NCBI GenBank assembly: GCA_012523545.1
Contig: JAAYIH010000027.1
Location: forward strand, 1-64,000
Origin: Bacillota bacterium
GTDB taxonomy: Bacteria > Bacillota > Proteinivoracia > UBA4975
DNA: 64,000 nt
Direction of reading: 5' to 3'
Under the pieces are notes generated by a model. That model had not been told where the DNA came from. It did no database searches and saw only the letters and a list, made by a program, of their open reading frames with translations. Shown piece after piece: positions 59,004-64,000 of this stretch. Within the stretch, counting starts at the first letter, position 1. Each line of letters opens with the position of its first letter. The position numbers were made by a program, and so were the translations under genes.

Positions 59004-59565
59004 CAAATTTACCGAGAAATCCCTGTTGGAACAAAAAGTGCTGACGGGGCTCCACGGCGCTCCTCAGCTCAAACGGGAGGAGCGGCAGCGCTATTTGGGT
59101 CAGTTCCGCGAACGGGTCATCAAAGTTCTCACCGTCGAGCAAATCAACGAACCCGGAATCTATGAAGAAATCCGCGCGGCCATGGCTCATCCCAAAGCGC
59201 GCAAACTGCTGATCAGCAGCAGGGCCGATTTGGCAGAGGCGGCCGAGTATATTCGCCTGGCCCGGCAGCACAACCTTTCTTTCACTGTTGTCAACCTCCC
59301 GGAATACAAGGGACCGATAGGCCTGGTTGTGGCCGCCGATGAAGCTGTGGATGTGGAGGACATCGCCGTTCCCGACAGAACGGAACGGTTGCTGGCAGCG
59401 GGCGTGCCCCTGGAAGTCATACACTCCCGGGGGCAGCCCCTGTGCAGGGAATGCATGGAATTGCTGCGGCGGGCCGATCCGGCCGAGGTTAAGAATTACC
59501 GCAAACTGACTTTTCTGGACCGCCTGTTGGGCCACCGCTGCCCGTGCTTCAAAAGCAAGAGCTAA
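58993..59565 (+). CDS. YueI/DUF1694 family protein
   Basis: 190 aa, soluble. It starts RGNKFTEKSLLEQKVLTGLHGAPQLKREERQRYLGQFRERV, the DUF1694 pattern, and has an alpha/beta fold. In this family it usually ends earlier; here a C-terminal part has three Cys (CRECMEL, HRCPCF) that could bind a metal. Function unknown. The GTG start overlaps atpC, so it is translated with the ATP synthase operon. A terminator follows. Confidence 0.8.
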   Translation: MRGNKFTEKSLLEQKVLTGLHGAPQLKREERQRYLGQFRERVIKVLTVEQINEPGIYEEIRAAMAHPKARKLLISSRADLAEAAEYIRLARQHNLSFTVVNLPEYKGPIGLVVAADEAVDVEDIAVPDRTERLLAAGVPLEVIHSRGQPLCRECMELLRRADPAEVKNYRKLTFLDRLLGHRCPCFKSKS

Positions 59566-59566
59566 T

Positions 59567-59591
59567 CAGGATCCTGAGATCCTGTTTTTTT
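59567..59591 (+). terminator. Rho-independent terminator of the atp operon
   Basis: CAGGATC/GATCCTG stem with a CTGA loop and seven T residues, directly after the DUF1694 gene. Confidence 0.88.
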
Positions 59592-59655
59592 GTGGCCCGG
59601 GGAATATAATGGCAAAAATGTGTCAACCCTTATTAACGAAAGGGAGGGGTGACAC

Positions 59656-60408
59656 ATGAAAAAACTGACGGCAATCATGCTGGTTATTTTGGTGCTTACC
59701 GGCTGGTATCTGAAAAGGGAAGAAACGGGCCCGGTCGCCGAAGACCTTTCCGACATCCAGTTGCTCAGCGCAGCTTTTGCCGCCACCGGAGCGGTGGCGG
59801 ATGCGGCAGAAATCAGCGCCTGGGCTGTTGTGGCCCCCAGCCATTACACGCCGCGCCAGGCCGAAGCGGCGGTGGAAACCATGGCGGAAGCCTTTGAGCT
59901 CAACAGGCTGGAATACAACGTTCAGTTGCGTTCCACCGGCCATTACGGATATGCATTGCTGGACTACGAGCTGTCCGATACCGTCCACCTGCGCATCCAG
60001 GTCCAGTCCCTGGATACCGAAACCATTGCCTGTATTGAAATAAGGCAGACAGTGCACCGGGGACTGGAGACCATGCACCGGCAGACGCTGCAAGCTTTTG
60101 CCGCCCTGGGCATAGCGGCCGAGGAAGTTAAAATTACCTCTTGTCTGGAGGGCCATGTCAATGCTAGACTAAGAGACAGTGACAAGCTTAACCTGGTTTA
60201 CTCTGCATTCAATGCAGTGGATGCCGCCTATCAGGAAGGCGTAAATGCCAACGGGGTTGCCGTTTGGAGCGGCTGGTCTCCCCGGTTCGCCCAGTCGGTA
60301 CATACCGGCATTGGCGAGGTCAACTTTGGCGTGGCTTTACGCCGGCAAAAAGACAGCAACCGGACGGTGGTGCGCATTGCCACGCCGGTATTGCCGGGAA
60401 GTTTTTAA
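59656..60408 (+). CDS. ywmB: YwmB-family protein
   Basis: 250 aa with an N-terminal signal or membrane anchor (about residues 1-18) and a TATA-binding-protein-like fold typical of YwmB. The position between the atp operon and murA equals Bacillus ywmB. Function unknown; extracytoplasmic and probably wall- or sporulation-related by context. GGGAGGGG before the ATG. Confidence 0.82.
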   Translation: MKKLTAIMLVILVLTGWYLKREETGPVAEDLSDIQLLSAAFAATGAVADAAEISAWAVVAPSHYTPRQAEAAVETMAEAFELNRLEYNVQLRSTGHYGYALLDYELSDTVHLRIQVQSLDTETIACIEIRQTVHRGLETMHRQTLQAFAALGIAAEEVKITSCLEGHVNARLRDSDKLNLVYSAFNAVDAAYQEGVNANGVAVWSGWSPRFAQSVHTGIGEVNFGVALRRQKDSNRTVVRIATPVLPGSF

Positions 60409-60443
60409 AACAGGACTGGCCCTGCCCCATGGGAGGAAATAGC

Positions 60444-61694
60444 ATGGAGAAAATATACATTCGGGGCGGAAACGCCCTGAAGGGGACTGTAAAAATTGAC
60501 GGTGCAAAAAATGCAGCTTTGCCGGTTCTGGCCGCCTCGCTGCTTACCGACGGCATTACCGCCATCGAAGGGGTCCCTCCCTTAAACGATGTCCAAACCA
60601 TTTGCATGTTGCTGGAGCGGCTGGGGGCAGGGGTAAGCTGGCAGGGCCAGGGGCAGTTGCAGATCGACGCCAGTACGCTGAAGACTCACGAGACTCCGTA
60701 CGAATTGGTGCGGAAAATGCGGGCGTCCATACTGGTTATGGGACCGCTGCTGGCGCGCCTGGGCAGAGCCAAAGTGTCGCTGCCGGGCGGCTGCAACATC
60801 GGAACCAGGCCCATCGACCTGCACTTAAAAGGCTTTATGGCCCTGGGGGCGGAAGTAATTATGGGGCACGGTTACATTGAAGCGGTGGCCCCCCGCCTTA
60901 CCGGAGGCAGGATTTATCTGGACTTTCCCAGCGTCGGCGCTACCGAAAACATCATGATGGCCGCCACCCTGGCGCGGGGGACGACCATAATTGAAAATGC
61001 CGCCGCAGAGCCGGAAATCGTCGACCTGGCCAACTATCTTAACGCCGCCGGGGCGCAGGTGCGCGGGGCCGGGACCAGCCTCATCCGCATCACCGGCGTC
61101 GACGCCCTCAAGGGTACCCGCCACACCGTCATTCCCGATCGCATTGAGGCGGGAACCTTTATTGCCGCTGCGGCCATAACCGGCGGTCAGGTCCTGATCA
61201 AAAACGCCCTGGCCGACCATCTCAAACCAGTGATTGCCAAATTTGAAGAGGTGGGCGTCAAAATACTGGAGCGGGAAGACGGAATGCTGGTCATCGGCAG
61301 CGACTCCCTTTCCGCCACCGACATCAAGACTTTGCCCTACCCGGGTTTCCCGACGGATATGCAGGCCCAGGCCATGGCCGTGCTCACCATCGCCCGGGGT
61401 ACCAGTGTCATAACTGAAACCATTTTTGAGAATCGCTTTATGCATGTGGATGAACTCAAACGCATGAATGCCAGGATTAAGATCGAAGGACGCAGCGCCG
61501 TCATCGAAGGGGTGCCGGCGCTCACCGGCGCACCGGTAAATGCCACGGATTTGCGGGCCGGCGCGGCTCTGGTTTTGGCCGGCCTGGCCGCCGAAGGCAT
61601 TACGGAAGTGGGCAATGTCTACCACATAGACCGCGGTTATCATAATTTGGTGGGCAAGTTAAAAAACTTGGGTGCAGATATCTGGATACGCTGA
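60444..61694 (+). CDS. murA: UDP-N-acetylglucosamine 1-carboxyvinyltransferase (MurA paralogue 2)
   Basis: Same reaction as the paralogue at 4.9 kb. [15 protein letters not shown] (Lys22, Asn23), [11 protein letters not shown] (reactive Cys), [10 protein letters not shown] (catalytic Asp), [12 protein letters not shown] and [17 protein letters not shown] are all intact. ATG 60444 follows GGGAGG and gives 416 aa; the ORF-track start at 60264 lies in ywmB. Position equals Bacillus murAA, the main housekeeping copy, which suggests the wal-linked copy is the accessory one. Confidence 0.96.
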   Translation: MEKIYIRGGNALKGTVKIDGAKNAALPVLAASLLTDGITAIEGVPPLNDVQTICMLLERLGAGVSWQGQGQLQIDASTLKTHETPYELVRKMRASILVMGPLLARLGRAKVSLPGGCNIGTRPIDLHLKGFMALGAEVIMGHGYIEAVAPRLTGGRIYLDFPSVGATENIMMAATLARGTTIIENAAAEPEIVDLANYLNAAGAQVRGAGTSLIRITGVDALKGTRHTVIPDRIEAGTFIAAAAITGGQVLIKNALADHLKPVIAKFEEVGVKILEREDGMLVIGSDSLSATDIKTLPYPGFPTDMQAQAMAVLTIARGTSVITETIFENRFMHVDELKRMNARIKIEGRSAVIEGVPALTGAPVNATDLRAGAALVLAGLAAEGITEVGNVYHIDRGYHNLVGKLKNLGADIWIR

Positions 61695-61698
61695 GCAT

Positions 61699-61720
61699 GC
61701 CGCCGCAGGGCGGCTTTTTT
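61699..61720 (+). terminator. Rho-independent terminator after murA2
   Basis: GCCGCC/GGCGGC with a GCAG loop and six T residues. Confidence 0.88.
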
Positions 61721-61728
61721 GTGTACAA

Positions 61729-61758
61729 GTCTAGATTGCCTGTCCCCGGCATATACAT
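61729..61758 (+). promoter_or_regulatory. Possible sigma-E promoter of spoIID
   Basis: GTCTAGA (61729-61735), 14 bases, CATATACAT (61750-61758). The -10 resembles the sigma-E pattern CATACAnT. The same arrangement occurs before spoIIID, which supports both. Confidence 0.5.
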
Positions 61759-61778
61759 AGCGCCGAGGGGGGAAAACG

Positions 61779-62744
61779 GTGCGGGTACTAAAGAAGATAG
61801 TCTTCACCCTAACGGCAATGCTGCTTTTGTTAATTGTTTTGCCGGCGCTGACTGTGTGGAGCTGCAGGCGCGGCCTGCCGCCGGCCGGAGAAAAAACGGA
61901 GCGGATAACGACAAAGGTGTGGAACCACCGGACTCAGGAACTAATGGCGTTGCCCCTGGGGGAATACCTGGCCGGAGTGGTGGCGGCGGAAATGCCGGCC
62001 CAATTTCATCAGGAAGCGTTGCGGGCCCAGGCCATTGTGGCCAGGACCTACGCCCTTGCCCGCCTGCGAAGCGGCGGCGGCCCGGGGTGCGACCGGCATC
62101 CCGACGCCGACGTGTGCACCGACAGCACCCACTGCCAGGCCTGGATTAGCCAGGAACAGGCCTATTCCCAATGGCCTTTCTTCCGGCAAAGGGTGTACTG
62201 GAACAAGATCTGGCGGGCCGTTACGGAAACCGGCGGGCAAGTCATTACCCACCAGGGCAGGCTGATTGACGCCGTCTTCCATTCCACCTGCGGCGGCAGC
62301 ACCGAGAACTCGGAAGATGTCTGGACCAACGCCGTGCCCTATCTCAGGGCGGTGGCATGTCCTTATTGCTCCCATTCGCCGCGGCTGACGGAAACGGTAC
62401 GGCTGAAACGGGAAGATGTGGCTGCCCGGCTGGAAGTGGAACCGGCGGTCCTGCGCCTGCAGGTGCTCCGCAGCACCCCCAGCGGGCGCATCATTGACGT
62501 CGACGTGGGCGGCAAAGTTATGCGGGGACTGGAATTTCGCACCAGCCTCGGCCTGCGGTCCAGCAAAGTGTCCTGGCTGGAAGAGAACGGAACCTTTTCC
62601 TTCACTACCATGGGTTATGGCCATGCTGTGGGCATGTGCCAATACGGCGCCGACGGCATGGCCCGGCTGGGGCATTCTGCCGAGGAAATAATTGAGCATT
62701 ACTTTACCGGCGTCTCGGTGCAAAGGGTGCGGTGGGAAGAATAA
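61779..62744 (+). CDS. spoIID: Stage II sporulation protein D (lytic transglycosylase)
   Basis: Membrane-anchored peptidoglycan lytic transglycosylase that drives engulfment with SpoIIM/SpoIIP. N-terminal TM helix (about residues 8-28), then the SpoIID domain with the catalytic Glu in VVAAEMPAQF, VARTYAL and FHSTCGGSTENSEDVW, ending GYGHAVGMCQYGA. 321 aa from GTG 61779, after GAGGGGGG. Followed by spoIIQ and spoIIID as in Bacillus. Confidence 0.95.
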   Translation: MRVLKKIVFTLTAMLLLLIVLPALTVWSCRRGLPPAGEKTERITTKVWNHRTQELMALPLGEYLAGVVAAEMPAQFHQEALRAQAIVARTYALARLRSGGGPGCDRHPDADVCTDSTHCQAWISQEQAYSQWPFFRQRVYWNKIWRAVTETGGQVITHQGRLIDAVFHSTCGGSTENSEDVWTNAVPYLRAVACPYCSHSPRLTETVRLKREDVAARLEVEPAVLRLQVLRSTPSGRIIDVDVGGKVMRGLEFRTSLGLRSSKVSWLEENGTFSFTTMGYGHAVGMCQYGADGMARLGHSAEEIIEHYFTGVSVQRVRWEE

Positions 62745-62787
62745 TACAGCCTGTCCGGGGCAGAATATGCCTCGAGGTGATAGGCAA

Positions 62788-63492
62788 GTGAAGAAGCTGA
62801 AAAGCAGTGTAAAGACAATGGTCGGCAAGCTCGCAAATACGGCGGCGAAGCTGAAAAGGACAGCCAGCGCTCACTGGCGTTCTCTGTCCCCGGGCTTGCG
62901 TTATGCGCTGGTGTACTCTCTTTGCGCCCTGTGTATTTCGGGCCTGGCGTGGTGGCAGTTGCGGCCGGAGCCCGGTTACGTCTTTGTCCCTGGCCCTAAC
63001 GGGGAACAGGAAGAACATCAACACCCCCATGAGCAGGATCCGGGCGAGGAAGTCCCGGCAGAGGAAACGGCCTTTGTGCCCGAACGGGGGGACAAACTGC
63101 TGCTGCCCCTGGAAGGCGAGATATTGGCGGCGCCGGGTGATGGCTTTCAGCCTGCCCCCGGGACGTACTGGACGCTGGCCGGGCTGCACATCGACGGGCT
63201 GGCAGGGGATGCCGTGGCGGCAGCCCTGAGCGGAACGGTGACCAAGGTCGTACATCCCGACATTCAAGAGTCGGGTAAAGTGGAAATCGCCCATGGCGAT
63301 TGGATCACGGTGTACGTCAACCTGGACAACATCTGCGTAACCGTCGGGCAAAGGGTAACAGCAGGGCAGAAGATTGGCGAACTGGCCCCCAAGCCCTGGG
63401 GGAATTACGCCGGTGACTTTTTGGAATTTGAATTGTGGGGGCCCGACGGGGAAGCCCATGACCCCAGGGATTACGTCGGGGCAGAGCAATGA
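62788..63492 (+). CDS. spoIIQ: SpoIIQ-like forespore protein with degenerate LytM (M23) domain
   Basis: Forespore membrane protein that pairs with SpoIIIAH across the septum. Basic N terminus, one TM helix (about residues 38-55), an acidic His/Glu-rich linker and an M23-fold domain (about 90-225). The metalloprotease ligands look lost: the first His position is Leu, the Asp is replaced by His in LHIDG, and the HLH strand reads FLEF. GTG 62788 follows GAGGTGA with nine bases; the longer ORF from 62692 overlaps spoIID. 234 aa. Probably structural, not enzymatic. Confidence 0.85.
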   Translation: MKKLKSSVKTMVGKLANTAAKLKRTASAHWRSLSPGLRYALVYSLCALCISGLAWWQLRPEPGYVFVPGPNGEQEEHQHPHEQDPGEEVPAEETAFVPERGDKLLLPLEGEILAAPGDGFQPAPGTYWTLAGLHIDGLAGDAVAAALSGTVTKVVHPDIQESGKVEIAHGDWITVYVNLDNICVTVGQRVTAGQKIGELAPKPWGNYAGDFLEFELWGPDGEAHDPRDYVGAEQ

Positions 63493-63513
63493 CCGCAATT
63501 GGTTGCCAGAAAG

Positions 63514-63543
63514 GTCTAACACCTTCAGGGGGGACATATAAAT
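63514..63543 (+). promoter_or_regulatory. Possible sigma-E promoter of spoIIID
   Basis: GTCTAAC (63514-63520), 14 bases, CATATAAAT (63535-63543). Same layout as the element before spoIID. Confidence 0.45.
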
Positions 63544-63574
63544 TGAACAGTATAAAGGTTAGGAGGGCAGCGGA

Positions 63575-63838
63575 GTGAATGATTATATCTGGCAACGGGT
63601 TATCGACATTGCCAACCACGTTCTCAATACCGGCGATACCGTGCGGGCAGTGGCGGAAGCCTTTGGGGTGAGCAAGAGTACGGTGCACAAAGACTTGACG
63701 GAACGCCTCTGCCAGATCAACCCCGCGCTGGCGCAACAAGTCAGGCAGATCCTGGAGACAAACAAGGCCGAACGGCACCTGCGCGGCGGGGAAGCGACCA
63801 GAAGAAAGTACCGGGAAAAGCGGGAAAAGGTTGGCTAA
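63575..63838 (+). CDS. spoIIID: Stage III sporulation protein D, mother-cell transcription regulator
   Basis: 87-residue DNA-binding protein that tunes the sigma-E regulon and helps sigK expression. Helix-turn-helix TVRAVAEAFGVSKSTVHKDL at about residues 22-41 and a basic C-terminal tail (RRKYREKREK). GTG 63575 follows AGGAGGG. Its place just before mbl is conserved. Confidence 0.95.
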   Translation: MNDYIWQRVIDIANHVLNTGDTVRAVAEAFGVSKSTVHKDLTERLCQINPALAQQVRQILETNKAERHLRGGEATRRKYREKREKVG

Positions 63839-63915
63839 ATAAAGGAGTTTCTTCCGCCCTTGTAGAATATTATTCCAGTGCTTTCAGCGGCAGTCGCGGC
63901 AAAGGAGGAGTATTT

Positions 63916-64000
63916 GTGATTAGCCTATCTAGGGACATTGGCATCGACCTGGGAACCGCAACAGTACTGATTTACATTAAAGGCAAGGGCATTGTCCTGC
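63916..64000 (+). CDS. mbl: MreB-like protein Mbl, 5' end only
   Basis: The window ends inside this gene. The visible 28 residues begin SRDIGIDLGTATVLIYIKGKG, the phosphate-1 loop of MreB/Mbl actin homologues, which guide cell-wall elongation. GTG 63916 follows AAAGGAGGAG. The location after spoIIID identifies it as mbl rather than mreB. Confidence 0.88.
   Translation, partial: MISLSRDIGIDLGTATVLIYIKGKGIVL

Overview
The window looks like a chromosomal core segment of an anaerobic, endospore-forming, low-to-moderate GC Gram-positive bacterium (Clostridia/Peptococcia-like Firmicutes). Evidence: the WalRK cell-wall system, spo0F, sigG, spoIIR, spoIID, spoIIQ and spoIIID, frequent GTG/TTG starts with strong GGAGG sites, and a B12/PLP/radical-SAM lysine fermentation pathway. 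Nearly all genes are on the + strand. Much of the order matches two conserved Bacillus/Clostridium blocks joined together: wal (walR-K-H-I-J-htrA), and pyrG-spo0F-fba-tal-glpX-tdk-prfA-prmC-spoIIR-mntP-ywlE-rpiB-ywlG-glyA-upp-atp-ywmB-murA-spoIID-spoIIQ-spoIIID-mbl. I saw no tRNA, rRNA, CRISPR array, insertion sequence or prophage, and no gene-free stretch over 300 bases.

Layout. 1-68: tail of an M23 peptidase. 0.1-8.2 kb: walRK, yycH/yycI, a first murA, walJ, htrA. 8.2-10.2 kb: CxxH/CxxC microprotein, a DnaJ-domain protein, and a minus-strand BON + DUF1622 pair. 10.2-12.7 kb: a JAMM-DinG helicase fusion. 12.7-15.1 kb (minus): a 40-residue Cys-rich microprotein and a class A penicillin-binding protein. 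15.1-17.4 kb: pdaD-speE-speB polyamine operon. 17.4-26.1 kb: a PAS sigma-54 activator followed by kdd-kamA-kamB-kamC-kamD-kamE, with a sigma-54 promoter lying inside the end of the activator gene. 26.1-32 kb: pyrG, spo0F, then the two remaining lysine genes kal-kce, then fba, transaldolase and class II FBPase. 32-39 kb: CaCA antiporter, LysM-M23 peptidase, tdk, yqhQ, prfA, prmC, sigG-spoIIR. 39-45 kb: iscR-iscS-iscU, Na/Pi transporter, Fur regulator, YibE/F, MntP. 45-52 kb: arginine-phosphatase/RpiB fusion, ywlG, glyA, upp, dCMP deaminase, a flippase-like membrane protein, an FtsA-like ATPase with a repeated beta-grasp-like tail. 52-59.6 kb: complete F1Fo ATP synthase operon with a sodium-type c subunit. 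59.6-64 kb: ywmB, second murA, spoIID, spoIIQ, spoIIID, start of mbl.

How it fits together. The lysine genes encode the steps lysine -> beta-lysine (KamA) -> 3,5-diaminohexanoate (KamDE) -> 3-keto-5-aminohexanoate (Kdd) -> 3-aminobutyryl-CoA + acetoacetate (Kce) -> crotonyl-CoA (Kal). The first block is probably under sigma-54 control by the adjacent PAS activator. KamB (P-loop) and KamC (MutS-like ATPase) have no catalytic place in the pathway and are good candidates for maintaining the B12 aminomutase. The c-subunit residues suggest a Na+-driven ATP synthase. Several fusions (JAMM-DinG, YwlE-RpiB, FtsA-beta-grasp) and several RNA or DNA hairpins are the least-explained parts of the window.
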